The position numbers were made by a program, and so were the translations under genes. From assembly GCF_003347205.1 (NCBI RefSeq), contig NZ_QQBJ01000001.1, positions 124,001 to 188,000 of the forward strand: 64,000 nucleotides of DNA. The letters run 5' to 3'. The DNA is from Mycolicibacterium moriokaense (lineage in GTDB: Bacteria > Actinomycetota > Actinomycetes > Mycobacteriales > Mycobacteriaceae). Under the pieces are notes generated by a model that did no database searches, was not told where the DNA came from, and saw only the letters and a program-made list of their open reading frames with translations. Below are positions 34,591 to 44,448 of this stretch, in pieces; position 1 is the first letter of the stretch, and each line of letters begins with the position of its first letter.

Positions 34591-35285
34591 AGACAGCCGT
34601 CGTCACCGGCGGAGCCTCGGGCATCGGCCGCGCCATCGCGCAACGGCTCGCCGCCGACGGCCACCACGTCGCCACCATCGATCTGCAGAGTTCGGACGCC
34701 GACTTCGCCTTCACCGCGGACGTCACGAACCGCCAACAGGTCGACGCGGCCCTCGACAATGTCCGCAGCCGGCTCGGGCCGGTGTCCATTCTGGTGAATG
34801 CCGCTGGGCTGGACGGCTTCTCGAAGTTCGCCGACATCTCCTTCGACGCCTGGAAGAAGGTGATCGACGTCAACCTCAACGGCGTCTTCCACTGCTGCCA
34901 GGCCGCCCTGCCCGACATGGTGGAGGCGGGCTGGGGCCGCGTCGTGAACATCAGTTCGTCGAGCACGCATTCCGGTGTGCCGGGGATGGCGCACTATGTC
35001 GCGGCCAAGTCGGCGGTCAACGGGCTGACCAAGTCGCTGGCGCTGGAGTACGGGCCCAGCGGTGTCACCGTCAACGCCGTGCCGCCGGGCTTCATCGACA
35101 CCCCGATGCTGCGTGCCGCCGAGCAGCGCGGGCACACGAACTTCGAGAAGGCGCTCGCGATGACGCCCGTCGGCCGCGCGGGCAGGCCGGAGGACATCGC
35201 CGCGGCCTGCGCGTTCCTGGTCTCCGAGGAAGCGGGCTACATCACCGGACAGATTCTCGGCGTCAACGGTGGACGGAATACCTAG
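34587..35285 (+). CDS. short-chain dehydrogenase/reductase
   Basis: The 232-aa SDR has the cofactor motif TGGASGIG, NAAG, the catalytic Ser region NISSSSTHSG and YVAAKSAV (Tyr-x3-Lys), and ends in the FabG-like GQILGVNGG. It should reduce a ketone or oxidise an alcohol with NAD(P). GGAAAGGAAA before the ATG gives a ribosome site. It is the second gene after tetR. Confidence 0.9.
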   Translation: MKTAVVTGGASGIGRAIAQRLAADGHHVATIDLQSSDADFAFTADVTNRQQVDAALDNVRSRLGPVSILVNAAGLDGFSKFADISFDAWKKVIDVNLNGVFHCCQAALPDMVEAGWGRVVNISSSSTHSGVPGMAHYVAAKSAVNGLTKSLALEYGPSGVTVNAVPPGFIDTPMLRAAEQRGHTNFEKALAMTPVGRAGRPEDIAAACAFLVSEEAGYITGQILGVNGGRNT

Positions 35286-35393
35286 AATCGTCTGGTTGTT
35301 GGGGTGCAATTGAAGTAGATGCGCGAAAGCGCGCGTCCCGGACGAGAAGTGCGCCGTACCCGGCCCGTCAAGACGACGCACATTGGAGGTCCG

Positions 35394-36245
35394 ATGTCCG
35401 CGCTCGTCGCCAAACCACTTGATGTGCAATGGATTCACGGCTCGCCGTCGTCGAAGCACAACACCGATCCCGATCTGCAGGTCTACTGGTACGACGAGGA
35501 CACCGTCATCCTGCGGCAGAACAAGGCGATCGACTACGAGGCCCCGTTTCTGTTCTTGTTGTTCGGCCAGCGGCGCGCCGTGCTGCTCGACACCGGCGCG
35601 ACCGCGTCACCTGAGTTCTTTCCGCTGCGACGGGTGATCGACGAACTCATCGCGTCATGGCTGGACCGAAACCGCCGCAGCGATTACCGACTCCTGGTTC
35701 TGCACACACACGGGCACGACGACCACGTCGCCGGTGACGGGCAGTTCGCCGACCGGGCCGACACCACCCTGGTCGCGGCCGACAAGGACACCGCGTGGCC
35801 GTTCTTCGGCTTCACCGGCGACGCCGACGCGATCAAGCCTGTCGACCTGGGTGGCCGTGTGCTGCAGGCGTTTCCGACGCCCGGACACCACCCCGCCGCG
35901 GTGACGTTCTACGACCCCTGGACCGGAATCCTCTTCACCGGAGACACCGTCTACCGCGGTCGGCTCTACATCGTGGACTGGGCGGCCTTCTCGCGCAGCA
36001 TCGACCGGCTGATCGAGTTCAGTGAAAACCATCCGGTCACGCACGTCATCGGCTGCCACATCGAGATGACTCGGCAGCCGGGCGTCGACTACCCGGTCCG
36101 CACCACCTACCAGCCGCAGGAGCCGCCGCTGGAGATGACGGTCGCGCATCTTCACGCGGTCCGCGCCGCACTCGACGAGGTGGGAGCAGAGCCCGCGCTG
36201 CGGGTTTTCGACGACTTCATCCTCTGGCCGGAAGACGACGAGTAG
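35394..36245 (+). CDS. metallo-beta-lactamase-fold hydrolase
   Basis: The 283-aa protein has the zinc motif HTHGHDDHVAGD, then TPGHHPAAVTFY, FTGDTVYRG and a late His (GCHIEM), as in hydroxyacylglutathione hydrolase-like enzymes. ATG at 35394 follows ggaggt. It lies 108 bp after the SDR and 27 bp before the SRPBCC gene, probably co-transcribed. The substrate is unknown. Confidence 0.87.
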   Translation: MSALVAKPLDVQWIHGSPSSKHNTDPDLQVYWYDEDTVILRQNKAIDYEAPFLFLLFGQRRAVLLDTGATASPEFFPLRRVIDELIASWLDRNRRSDYRLLVLHTHGHDDHVAGDGQFADRADTTLVAADKDTAWPFFGFTGDADAIKPVDLGGRVLQAFPTPGHHPAAVTFYDPWTGILFTGDTVYRGRLYIVDWAAFSRSIDRLIEFSENHPVTHVIGCHIEMTRQPGVDYPVRTTYQPQEPPLEMTVAHLHAVRAALDEVGAEPALRVFDDFILWPEDDE

Positions 36246-36272
36246 TAGGCGGTGCGCGGGTATACCTTCCGG

Positions 36273-36638
36273 ATGCTCTCAGTCAGCAGACACATCGACG
36301 CGCCGGCGGACGCGGTCTGGAAGGTTCTGGTCGACACCGACGCCTGGCCAAAGTGGGGCCCGAGCGTCACGGGCGGCGAGGTCGACGGCGGCGCGCTGGC
36401 CCTCGGCGCGACGGGCCGCGTGCACACGCCGTTCGGCGTCGCGCTGCCGTTCACCATCACCGAGTTCGAGCCCGGACGCAGTTGGGCGTGGTCGGTTGCC
36501 GGGGTGCCGGCCACCGCGCATGCCGTAGAACCCGACGGCACCGGGTGCCGCGCCAGCATGTCGGCGCCGTGGTGGGCGCCGGCCTACCTTCCGGTGTTGG
36601 CCGTCGCCCTGGCGCGGATCGACCGGATGGTCTGCTAG
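36273..36638 (+). CDS. SRPBCC (START-like) family protein
   Basis: The 121-aa protein shows the polyketide-cyclase/START pattern ([52 protein letters not shown]). It probably binds a hydrophobic ligand. ATG at 36273 is preferred; GTG at 36252 is possible. Its stop overlaps that of ilvD on the other strand by 4 bp. Confidence 0.75.
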   Translation: MLSVSRHIDAPADAVWKVLVDTDAWPKWGPSVTGGEVDGGALALGATGRVHTPFGVALPFTITEFEPGRSWAWSVAGVPATAHAVEPDGTGCRASMSAPWWAPAYLPVLAVALARIDRMVC

Positions 36639-38341
36639 CCGCAGACCGCCCCGATGGCCGCCGAGCCGACCAGCTTCGTGTACTTGGCCAGCACGCCGGT
36701 GGTGTAGACGGGGGGCAGCGGCTCGAATCCCTCTTTGCGCGACTCGAACTCGGCCGGATCCACCAGCACGTCCAGCGTGTTCTTGGCGACGTCGAGCCGG
36801 ATCCTGTCGCCGTCGCGCAGAAAGGCGATCGGTCCGCCGTCGACGGCCTCGGGCGCGATGTGGCCGACGCACAGCCCGGTGGTGCCGCCGGAGAACCGCC
36901 CGTCGGTCATCAGCAGCACGTCCTTGCCGAGCCCGGCGCCCTTGATCGCCCCGGTGATCGCCAGCATCTCGCGCATGCCCGGCCCGCCCTTGGGGCCTTC
37001 GTAGCGGATGACGACGACGTCGCCGCTGGTGATGGTGCCGTCCTCGAGAGCGTCGAGCGCGGCCCGCTCCCGCTCGAAAACCCTTGCGGTGCCTTCGAAC
37101 ACGTCGGAGTCGAAGCCCGCCGACTTCACCACCGCGCCCTCCGGCGCCAACGATCCGTGCAGGATCGTGATGCCACCGGTGGGGTGGATCGGGTTGTCAA
37201 GCGCGCGCAGCACCTTGCCGTCGGGGTCCGGCGGAGCGATGTGGGCCAGGTTCTTGGCCATCGTCTCCCCGGTGACGGTGAGGCAATCGCCGTGCAGCAG
37301 ACCGGCATCCAGCAGCGCCTTCATCACCACCGGCACACCGCCGATGTGGTCGACGTCGAACATCACGTGCTTGCCGAACGGCTTCACGTCGGCCAGGTGC
37401 GGCACCTTCTGCCCGATGCGGGTGAAGTCCTCCAGCGACAGCTTGACGTCGGCCTCGTGCGCGATCGCCAGCAGATGCAGCACCGCGTTGGTCGACCCGC
37501 CGAACGCCATCACCACCGCGATCGCGTTCTCGAACGCCTCCTTGGTGAGGATGTCGCGGGCGGTGATGCCGCGGCGCAGCAATTCGACGACGGCCTGCCC
37601 GCTGCGGCGGGCGAACCCGTCGCGGCGCCGGTCGGTGGCGGGCGGGGCGGCACTGCCGGGCAGCGACATGCCGAGGGCTTCGGCGGCCGAGGCCATGGTG
37701 TTGGCGGTGTACATGCCGCCGCACGCACCTTCACCGGGGCAGATCGCCCGCTCGATGGCGTCGACGTCTTCGCGCGGCATCAGCCCGCGGGCGCAGGCGC
37801 CGACCGCCTCGAACGCGTCGATGATCGTCACGTCCATCTCGGTGCCGTCCGACAGCTTGGCCCTGCCCGGCAGGATCGATCCGGCGTAGAGGAACACGCT
37901 GGCGAGGTCGAGGCGGGCGGCGGCCATCAGCATCCCGGGCAGCGACTTGTCGCAGCCGGCCAGCAGCACCGACCCGTCGAGGCGCTCGGCCTGCATCACG
38001 GTCTCGACGCTGTCGGCGATCACCTCGCGGGACACCAGCGAGAAATGCATGCCTTCGTGGCCCATCGAGATGCCGTCGGAGACGGAGATGGTGCCGAACT
38101 CCATCGGGTAGCCGCCCGCGGCGAACACGCCGTCCTTGACCGCCTTGGCCAACCGGTCGAGGCTCAGGTTGCACGGGGTGATCTCGTTCCACGACGACCC
38201 GACGCCAATCTGCGGCTTGGCGAAGTCGTCGTCCTCCATGCCTACCGCGCGCAACATGCCGCGGGCGGCGGCCTTCTCCAGGCCGTCGGTGACGTCGCGG
38301 CTGCGGGGCTTGATGTCTATTGCGTTGGGGTCTGAGGGCAT
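36635..38341 (-). CDS. ilvD: dihydroxy-acid dehydratase
   Basis: The 568-aa enzyme dehydrates 2,3-dihydroxy acids in valine, leucine and isoleucine synthesis in the cytosol. It uses an Fe-S cluster whose Cys lie in [14 protein letters not shown] and [28 protein letters not shown] and the C-terminal [19 protein letters not shown] are family signatures. ATG at 38341 is chosen because the longer frame would include copper box 4. It is divergent from ricR, as in M. tuberculosis (Rv0189c/Rv0190). Confidence 0.97.
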   Translation of the reverse strand: MPSDPNAIDIKPRSRDVTDGLEKAAARGMLRAVGMEDDDFAKPQIGVGSSWNEITPCNLSLDRLAKAVKDGVFAAGGYPMEFGTISVSDGISMGHEGMHFSLVSREVIADSVETVMQAERLDGSVLLAGCDKSLPGMLMAAARLDLASVFLYAGSILPGRAKLSDGTEMDVTIIDAFEAVGACARGLMPREDVDAIERAICPGEGACGGMYTANTMASAAEALGMSLPGSAAPPATDRRRDGFARRSGQAVVELLRRGITARDILTKEAFENAIAVVMAFGGSTNAVLHLLAIAHEADVKLSLEDFTRIGQKVPHLADVKPFGKHVMFDVDHIGGVPVVMKALLDAGLLHGDCLTVTGETMAKNLAHIAPPDPDGKVLRALDNPIHPTGGITILHGSLAPEGAVVKSAGFDSDVFEGTARVFERERAALDALEDGTITSGDVVVIRYEGPKGGPGMREMLAITGAIKGAGLGKDVLLMTDGRFSGGTTGLCVGHIAPEAVDGGPIAFLRDGDRIRLDVAKNTLDVLVDPAEFESRKEGFEPLPPVYTTGVLAKYTKLVGSAAIGAVCG

Positions 38342-38388
38342 GGGTGCCAGTATGCTCGCCGCGTTTCCACCGGCAAAACGGATATGCA

Positions 38389-38403
38389 TACCCCGGTGGG
38401 GTA
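38389..38403 (+). promoter_or_regulatory. RicR-type copper box 4 (TACCCC-GGT-GGGGTA)
   Basis: This is a perfect 6-3-6 dyad, the same design as the boxes of the accessory copper operon. It lies 16 bp before ricR and 48 bp from ilvD, so RicR autoregulation is likely. Effects on ilvD are possible. Confidence 0.85.
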
Positions 38404-38419
38404 CCGGTAAGCTGGAGCG

Positions 38420-38710
38420 ATGACCGCCTCACACGGCTACACGTCCAACAAGGACAACTATGCGAAACGGCTGCGCCGCATCGAGGGCCAGGTTCGCGGC
38501 ATCGCGAAGATGATCGACGACGACAAGTACTGCATCGACGTCCTCACCCAGATCAGCGCGGTGAACAGTGCGTTGCAGTCGGTTGCGCTGAGCCTGCTCG
38601 ACGAGCACCTGGGCCACTGCGTCAGCCAAGCCGTGTCCGAGGGCGGCGACGACGCAGAAGCCAAACTGGCCGAGGCGTCGGCGGCCATCGCCCGTCTCGT
38701 GCGGTCCTGA
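38420..38710 (+). CDS. ricR: copper-sensing repressor RicR (CsoR family)
   Basis: The 96-aa protein has the Cu(I) triad C38 (KYCIDVL), H63 and C67 (DEHLGHC). Position next to ilvD identifies it as the Rv0190 (RicR) orthologue, which controls copper-protection genes in mycobacteria. It differs from CsoR at 12192 by lacking the extra His/Cys N-terminus. Since the box arms are alike, the two repressors could share operators. Confidence 0.94.
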   Translation: MTASHGYTSNKDNYAKRLRRIEGQVRGIAKMIDDDKYCIDVLTQISAVNSALQSVALSLLDEHLGHCVSQAVSEGGDDAEAKLAEASAAIARLVRS

Positions 38711-38778
38711 CGGCCGGCTCGGCAGAGAAAGCGCGGCGCCCGACGCCAAGCCCGCCCGACGCCTGGCCCACCCGGCGC

Positions 38779-39078
38779 CTAGCCCCCCAGTGCTTCGTCG
38801 ATGCGCTGCACCTTGGCCGTCAACTGTCCTGTGTGGCCGGGCCGGATGTCGGCCTTGAGCACCAGGCTCACCCGCGGCGCCGCCGCCGCAACGGCTTCGA
38901 CTGCCCGCTTGACGACGGCCATCACCTCGTCCCACTCGCCCTCGATGTTGGTGAACATCGCATTGGTCTCGTTGGGCAGCCCCGAGGCGCGCACGACGCG
39001 AACCGCCTCGGCGACAGCCGCGCTGACCCCACCGGTGTCGTCACCGCCGGACGGGCTGACGCTGAATGCGACAAGCAC
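38779..39078 (-). CDS. MTH1187-type thiamine-binding protein (YqgV/UPF0045)
   Basis: The 99-aa protein is a small ferredoxin-like fold of the MTH1187/YkoF-like family (FSVSPSG at the start, [18 protein letters not shown] in the middle, [10 protein letters not shown] at the end). Members bind thiamine-like ligands. GTG at 39078 gives the normal length. It starts 2 bp after the stop of the PPOX gene, so they are an operon. Confidence 0.78.
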   Translation of the reverse strand: MLVAFSVSPSGGDDTGGVSAAVAEAVRVVRASGLPNETNAMFTNIEGEWDEVMAVVKRAVEAVAAAAPRVSLVLKADIRPGHTGQLTAKVQRIDEALGG

Positions 39079-39080
39079 GG

Positions 39081-39470
39081 CTACTGCTTGGTGTAGCCGG
39101 TCGGGCGCACCACGATGATGACCCGGTCGGCCTTGTCCGGCGGCGGCTCGGTCAGCGGTCCGCTGTAGCGGTCGTTCAGCTGCAGATAGAACGCTCCCGT
39201 CGGGTCGGGGACGATCTCCTCGACGACACCGCGCACCTCGAGATAGCGGTACGGCGATTCCGGATCGAGCACCGACATCGCGATGTTCGGATTGGCCGCG
39301 AAGTTGCGGTACTTCTGCCGCTTCGTGGTGTGGGTGAAGCGCAGCAGTTCCCCGTCCCAGTCGAACCACATCGGGTTCACCTGCGGGTTGCCGTCGGGTC
39401 TGACGGTGGCGAGATGCCCGTAGTTGGGCTGCTCCAGCAGCGATTCATAACCCTCAGGAATGGCGACCAT
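39081..39470 (-). CDS. PPOX-class F420-dependent oxidoreductase
   Basis: The 129-aa split-barrel protein has [46 protein letters not shown] and the end [11 protein letters not shown], typical of mycobacterial F420- or heme/biliverdin-binding PPOX proteins. ATG at 39470 follows a GAAAGGC-type site. It is divergent from the MFS gene. Confidence 0.87.
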   Translation of the reverse strand: MVAIPEGYESLLEQPNYGHLATVRPDGNPQVNPMWFDWDGELLRFTHTTKRQKYRNFAANPNIAMSVLDPESPYRYLEVRGVVEEIVPDPTGAFYLQLNDRYSGPLTEPPPDKADRVIIVVRPTGYTKQ

Positions 39471-39524
39471 CGCGAGCCTTTCTCGTTTGGGGCGCTTGCG
39501 CCGATACCGTGATGTACCCAGGTT

Positions 39525-40826
39525 ATGGCCGTAGACAACCGCACCGTGCCGACCCCGGCATGGACACCTCGCATCGCCGTGCAGCTGGCGGTGCTGTCGT
39601 CGGCCGCCTTCATCTATGTCACCGCGGAGATGGTCCCGGTGGCGGCGCTGCCCGACATCGCCGCCGACCTGCGGGTGAGCGAGGCGCTGGTCGGCACCCT
39701 GCTCGCCAGTTACGCGCTCGTCGCCGCGGTGACGACCGTGCCGCTGGTGCGGCTCACCGCGCTCTGGCCGCGGCGCCGCCTGCTGGTGCTCACTCTCGCG
39801 TGTTTGACAGTGTCGCAACTGATTTCAGCGCTCGCCCCCGACTTCGCCGTGCTGGCGGGCGGCCGGGTGCTGTGTGCGCTGACACACGGATTGATGTGGT
39901 CGGTCATCGCCCCGATCGGCGCCCGGTTGGTGCCCGCGACACACACCGCGCGGGCGACCGCCGCGGTCTACGTCGGCACGACGCTGGCGTTGGTCGTCGG
40001 CAATCCGCTGACGGCGGCGATGAGCGAACTGTGGGGATGGCGGCAGGCCGTCGTGGCGGTGACGGTGGTGGCGGCAGCGGTGACTCTCGCCGCGGGGGCG
40101 ACGCTGCCGCCGATGGCGGTGTCGGCCGCATCGAACGCGTCGAACGCCTCGACCACCGGCGTACGTGCCGTCCGGCCCCGCGAACGCCACCTGCGCAACC
40201 GGCGACTCATGACGCTGAGCATCCTGACGCTCATCGGGGTCACCGGCCACTTCATCTCCTACACCTTCATCGTGGTGATCATCCGCGACGTGGTCGGCGT
40301 GCACGGCCCGCACCTGGCCTGGCTGCTCGCCGGCTTCGGGGTCGCGGGCCTGCTGGCGATGGCGGTGATGGCCCGGCCGTCGGACCGGCATCCCAAGGCT
40401 TCGGTGATCGGCTGCCTGGGCGTGACGGCGGCGGCGTTGGCGCTGCTCACCGGCCTGGCGCTGCTCACCGGCCAGGTGGGCGCCCCTGCACATCCCGTCG
40501 CGATCACGGTCGGCGCGGCGGCGGTCATCCTGTGGGGCGCCTCGTCGACGGCGCTGTCGCCGATGCTTCAGGCAGCGGCGATGCGGACCGCTCCCGACGA
40601 CCCCGACGGCGCCTCCGGTGTCTACGTCACAGGCTTCCAGGTCGGCATCATGGCCGGTTCGCTGGCCGGCGGGCTGCTCTACGAACAGGGCGGGCTGGCG
40701 GTGATGATCGGGTCGTCCACCGCGTTGCTGGCCGCCGCTCTTGCCGGGGCGCTGGTGTCTCGGGGCCTCTTCGGCGTTCTTTCAGGTAACCAGCAGGAAG
40801 TAACGTTCGACACGCTGCGACGATGA
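39525..40826 (+). CDS. MFS transporter, Rv0191-like
   Basis: The 433-aa protein has 12 predicted helices. It resembles AraJ/sugar-efflux type MFS (YVTAEMVPVAALPDIAADLRVSEALVGTLLASYALVAAV). In M. tuberculosis Rv0191 lies at this position after ricR and has been linked with drug efflux. No copper box precedes it directly. The substrate is not readable from sequence. Confidence 0.88.
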   Translation: MAVDNRTVPTPAWTPRIAVQLAVLSSAAFIYVTAEMVPVAALPDIAADLRVSEALVGTLLASYALVAAVTTVPLVRLTALWPRRRLLVLTLACLTVSQLISALAPDFAVLAGGRVLCALTHGLMWSVIAPIGARLVPATHTARATAAVYVGTTLALVVGNPLTAAMSELWGWRQAVVAVTVVAAAVTLAAGATLPPMAVSAASNASNASTTGVRAVRPRERHLRNRRLMTLSILTLIGVTGHFISYTFIVVIIRDVVGVHGPHLAWLLAGFGVAGLLAMAVMARPSDRHPKASVIGCLGVTAAALALLTGLALLTGQVGAPAHPVAITVGAAAVILWGASSTALSPMLQAAAMRTAPDDPDGASGVYVTGFQVGIMAGSLAGGLLYEQGGLAVMIGSSTALLAAALAGALVSRGLFGVLSGNQQEVTFDTLRR

Positions 40827-40849
40827 ACACAGCAGCTCAGCACATGTCT

Positions 40850-40865
40850 CTGGACAGCTGTCCAG
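40850..40865. promoter_or_regulatory. 16-bp perfect palindrome upstream of ldtD
   Basis: CTGGACAGCTGTCCAG is self-complementary. It lies 24 bp after the MFS stop and 79 bp before the L,D-transpeptidase start. It could bind a dimeric regulator or act as part of a terminator; no T-run follows. Confidence 0.45.
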
Positions 40866-40943
40866 CTGGTCGAAGCCCTTTTTGGCGTTAGCCGGTGTTC
40901 GTGCTGTGGGAGACTGTTCGAAGCTTTGACTGGAGGTGTTCGC

Positions 40944-42011
40944 ATGCCGCAGCGAAAGATGCGGAAGCTCGTCACCGCGGCGATCGCGGTTGGTCTCATC
41001 GGGGGATTCGGGTTCGGCAGCCCACTGGCCTACGCCGACCCGGAACCGGTTCCGGATCCGATCGGTCCGCTGCCCGGCCCGGTGCCCGCTGCCGAGGCGC
41101 CCGCGCCCGAGGCGCCGATCGACGCGGCCGCCGCGGAGGCCCCCGCGCCGCCGCCCCCGGCCGACCCGTTCGCGCCTGCGCCCGCCGATCCGCTGGCCGT
41201 GCCGCCGCCACCGCCGCCGAACCCGTTCGCCCCCACGCCGCAGCCGATGGAGATTCCCGAAGGCACGCCGGCCGGCCAGAACCCGACGCCGTACGTCGGC
41301 GACCCGGTGTTCCTGCCGCCGTCGTTCAACCCGGTCAATGGCGCGATGGTGGGCGTGGCCAAGCCGATCATCATCAACTTCGCCCGGCCGATCGCCGACC
41401 GCCCGATGGCCGAGCAGGCCATCCACATCTCGTCGAACCCGCCCGTGCCGGGCAAGTTCTACTGGATGAACGACAGCCAGGTGCGCTGGCGCCCGCTGAA
41501 CTTCTGGCCCGCCAACACGGTCGTCAACATCGACGCCAGCGGCACCAAGTCCAGCTTCCACACCGGGGAGTCGCTGGTCGCCACGATCGACGACAAGACG
41601 CACCAGATGACGGTGACGCGAAACGGCAAGGTCGAGAAGACGTTCCCGGTGTCGATGGGCAAGCCCGACGGCAAGCACGAGACCAAGAACGGCACCTACT
41701 ACGTGCTGGAGAAGTTCCCCAGCATCGTGATGGACTCGGCGACCTACGGGGTGCCCAACACCTCGCCGGAGGGCTACAAGCTGACGGTTCAGAACGCGGT
41801 CCGCATCGACAACAGCGGCGCGTTCGTGCACAGCGCCCCGTGGTCGGTGGGCGATCAGGGCAAGCGCAATGTCAGCCACGGCTGCATCAACCTCAGCCCC
41901 GCCAACGCGCAGTGGTTCTACGACAACTTCGGCAGCGGCGACCCGATCGTCGTCAAGAACTCCGTCGGCACCTACAACCAGCCCGACGGCGCCCAGGACT
42001 GGCAGATCTGA
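40944..42011 (+). CDS. ldtD: L,D-transpeptidase, Rv0192 (LdtMt4)-like
   Basis: The 355-aa protein has a signal peptide ([15 protein letters not shown]) and a long Pro/Ala-rich linker (about residues 35-105). An Ig-like domain follows ([23 protein letters not shown]), then the YkuD domain with [19 protein letters not shown]. It makes 3-3 peptidoglycan crosslinks. Position after the MFS gene matches Rv0192. ATG at 40944 follows TGGAGGTG. It has no lipobox, unlike the enzyme at 3497. Confidence 0.92.
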   Translation: MPQRKMRKLVTAAIAVGLIGGFGFGSPLAYADPEPVPDPIGPLPGPVPAAEAPAPEAPIDAAAAEAPAPPPPADPFAPAPADPLAVPPPPPPNPFAPTPQPMEIPEGTPAGQNPTPYVGDPVFLPPSFNPVNGAMVGVAKPIIINFARPIADRPMAEQAIHISSNPPVPGKFYWMNDSQVRWRPLNFWPANTVVNIDASGTKSSFHTGESLVATIDDKTHQMTVTRNGKVEKTFPVSMGKPDGKHETKNGTYYVLEKFPSIVMDSATYGVPNTSPEGYKLTVQNAVRIDNSGAFVHSAPWSVGDQGKRNVSHGCINLSPANAQWFYDNFGSGDPIVVKNSVGTYNQPDGAQDWQI

Positions 42012-42062
42012 CGATCTAGCCATACCGTTGCGGCCTTGACCTGACCGCGCCCAGGATGGGCT

Positions 42063-42998
42063 ATGGCTTATCGGCCGGCCCATCAGCCGCGTGTCGTGGC
42101 CGTGATCGCGCTCGTGATCGTGGCCGCCGCCGCGCTGCACGGATACCTGCCCGGCGTCGAGAGCCCGCCGCGCGACCGTCCCACCGGTGGATTCGGCAGC
42201 CTGGTCGCCGTCATCGCGATGCTCGTGGTGTCGATGGCGATCATCGTGATCGCCATCGTCACGCAATCGCGGCGCCGGCCCGTGGGCTACGGCGCCGACG
42301 AACCGCGCCGCGAGATGGCGAGCGCCCGGCGACCGCTCACGTGGCGGATGATCCTCATCGCGGTGGCCGTGGTGATCGCCTGGCTGCTGCTGGTGGCCCT
42401 GCTGTCGCGGATCAACGCGCAACTGGGCATCGATCAGCCGCCACCCGATGCAGGCACGCCGCCGTCGGGCGCGCCGCAGCCCCCGCCGCGCCAGCCGGAC
42501 AGCCCAGAGCCGTCCTCCAACGTCTTCTCGTTGCTCGCCGGGTCGACTGTGCTGCTCATGATGGTGGTGTTCGCCGCGGCGGTCATCGCCGGCCGTCGAC
42601 GGCGGCACCCGCCGTCCGTCGCGACGCCGCCAGACGATGGACACCGTTCCGCGACAATGTCTTCCGGGTCTGATCCGCTGGCCAGGGCGGCCGAACTCGG
42701 GCTCGCCGAAGCGGGCGATCGCAGCCGCGAACCGCGCGAGGCGATCATCGCCTGCTATGCGGCGATGGAACGCGAACTCGAGAACTCGCCGGATGCCACC
42801 CCCCGCGAGTCCGACACCCCGTCCGAGGTGTTGGCCAGGGCCGTCGAGCACCGCGCGTTGCGCGCCGACAGCGCAACCGAACTCGTCGAACTGTTCGAGG
42901 AGGCGCGGTTCAGCCCCCACGTGATGACCGAGCAACACCGCGAGATCGCGGTGCGGGTGCTGCGCCTGGTTCTCGACGAACTGCGGAGCGTGGCATGA
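42063..42998 (+). CDS. DUF4129 membrane protein of the MoxR operon
   Basis: The 311-aa protein has helices at about residues 13-30, 43-62, 91-115 and 155-175 and a C-terminal DUF4129 domain (REPREAIIACYAAMERELENS, TPSEVLARAV). Such proteins occur with MoxR and DUF58 partners. A Pro-rich loop (GAPQPPPRQPDSPEPS) is extracytoplasmic or flexible. It starts a five-gene operon with 4-bp overlaps. Confidence 0.82.
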   Translation: MAYRPAHQPRVVAVIALVIVAAAALHGYLPGVESPPRDRPTGGFGSLVAVIAMLVVSMAIIVIAIVTQSRRRPVGYGADEPRREMASARRPLTWRMILIAVAVVIAWLLLVALLSRINAQLGIDQPPPDAGTPPSGAPQPPPRQPDSPEPSSNVFSLLAGSTVLLMMVVFAAAVIAGRRRRHPPSVATPPDDGHRSATMSSGSDPLARAAELGLAEAGDRSREPREAIIACYAAMERELENSPDATPRESDTPSEVLARAVEHRALRADSATELVELFEEARFSPHVMTEQHREIAVRVLRLVLDELRSVA

Positions 42999-43486
42999 CC
43001 CTGAAAAAGCTGGTGGCCGCGGGCCTGTGCCTGGTGATCGGGGTACAGGTGCTGGCGATGCTGATGCCCGACCGGAGCCTGGTGCTGGCGATCGTCGGGG
43101 CCGCCGTCGCGTTGACCCTGCTCGCGCTGCGCTGGTATCTGGTCCGCGGCACGGGCGACCTGCCGGCAGGCGCCGCGGTCAACGACGCCGAGGAATCGTT
43201 GCGGCGCTGGCTGTCTCGCACCGAGACGCTGATCTCGTGGTCGGAGTCCACCCGATCGGACTGGGACCGCCACCTGCGTCCGATGCTCGCGCGGCAGTTC
43301 GGCATCGCCACCGGCCAGAAGCAGAACAAGAATCCGGCGGGGTTCAACGCGACCGGCCGCATGCTGTTCGGCGACGAGTTGTGGGCGTGGGTCGATCCCG
43401 AGAATGTCGCGCGCACCAACCAGCACGTGCCGGGGCCCGGCCGGGATGCGCTCGACGAGATCCTGCGGAGGTTGGAACTCCTATGA
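42995..43486 (+). CDS. small membrane protein of the MoxR operon
   Basis: The 163-aa protein has two N-terminal helices (LVAAGLCLVIGVQVLAML, LVLAIVGAAVALTLLALRW) and a soluble C-terminal part (WDRHLRPMLARQFGIATG). I do not know a function. It overlaps both neighbours by 4 bp, so it belongs to the MoxR complex genes. Confidence 0.8.
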   Translation: MTLKKLVAAGLCLVIGVQVLAMLMPDRSLVLAIVGAAVALTLLALRWYLVRGTGDLPAGAAVNDAEESLRRWLSRTETLISWSESTRSDWDRHLRPMLARQFGIATGQKQNKNPAGFNATGRMLFGDELWAWVDPENVARTNQHVPGPGRDALDEILRRLELL

Positions 43487-44448
43487 CTTCTTCTCTGCCC
43501 GCGGCCACCACCACGGCCAACTGCGAGGCGGTGCTCGACGAGATCCAGCGTGTGGTGGTGGGTAAGCGCTGGGCGTTGACGCTGATCCTGACGTCGGTGC
43601 TGGCACGCGGACACATCCTGATCGAGGACCTGCCCGGGCTGGGCAAGACGCTGATCGCTCGATCCTTCGCCGCCGCACTGGGTTTGGAGTTCACCCGCGT
43701 GCAGTTCACCCCGGACCTGCTGCCCGCCGACCTGCTCGGCTCGACGGTGTACGACATGCAGTCGGGCCGCTTCGAGTTCCGCCCCGGCCCGATCTTCACC
43801 AACCTGCTGCTCGCCGACGAGATCAACCGGACCCCACCGAAGACCCAGGCCGCGCTCCTCGAGGCGATGGCCGAGGGCCAGGTGAGCATCGACGGGGTGA
43901 CCCACAAGCTGCCGGAGCCGTTCATCGTGCTCGCCACCGACAACCCGATCGAGTACGAGGGCACCTACCCGCTGCCCGAGGCACAGCTGGACCGCTTCGC
44001 GATCAGGCTCGAACTGCGGTACCTGTCCGAGCAGGAGGAGGCGTCGATGCTGCGCCGCCGGCTGGAGCGCGGATCGGCGACGCCGACGGTGAACCAGGTG
44101 GTGGACGCCCACGATCTGGTGGCGATGCGCGAGTCCGTCGAGCAGGTGACCGTGCACGACGACGTGCTCGCCTATGTGGTGTCGCTGGCCAACGCGACTC
44201 GCCAACACCCGCAGGTCGCCGTCGGCGCCAGCCCGCGGGCCGAACTCGACCTGGTCCAGCATGCGCGGGCGCGCGCCCTGCTGATGGGACGCGACTACGT
44301 GATCCCCGAGGACGTGAAGTCACTCGCGATCCCCACCATGGCGCACCGGATCAGCCTCAAACCGGAGATGTGGGTGCGTCGGGTGCACGGCTCCGACGTG
44401 GTGGAGGAACTGCTGCGACGGCTGCCGGTGCCGCGAGCCACGTCGTGA
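43483..44448 (+). CDS. moxR: MoxR-family AAA+ ATPase
   Basis: The 321-aa ATPase has Walker A DLPGLGKT, Walker B LLLADEINR, sensor 1 VLATDNPIE and the arginine-finger region LPEAQLDRFAIR. MoxR proteins act as chaperones that mature or assemble complexes with DUF58 (VWA-like) proteins. ATG at 43483 overlaps the previous stop. Confidence 0.94.
   Translation: MTSSLPAATTTANCEAVLDEIQRVVVGKRWALTLILTSVLARGHILIEDLPGLGKTLIARSFAAALGLEFTRVQFTPDLLPADLLGSTVYDMQSGRFEFRPGPIFTNLLLADEINRTPPKTQAALLEAMAEGQVSIDGVTHKLPEPFIVLATDNPIEYEGTYPLPEAQLDRFAIRLELRYLSEQEEASMLRRRLERGSATPTVNQVVDAHDLVAMRESVEQVTVHDDVLAYVVSLANATRQHPQVAVGASPRAELDLVQHARARALLMGRDYVIPEDVKSLAIPTMAHRISLKPEMWVRRVHGSDVVEELLRRLPVPRATS

Noticed and set aside
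36353-38335. A 660-codon + strand frame opposite ilvD
   Set aside because: It is a shadow of ilvD with low-complexity Arg/Gly/His composition.
40782-42938. A 718-codon minus frame across ldtD and the DUF4129 gene
   Set aside because: It is antisense to two good genes and lacks any domain pattern.
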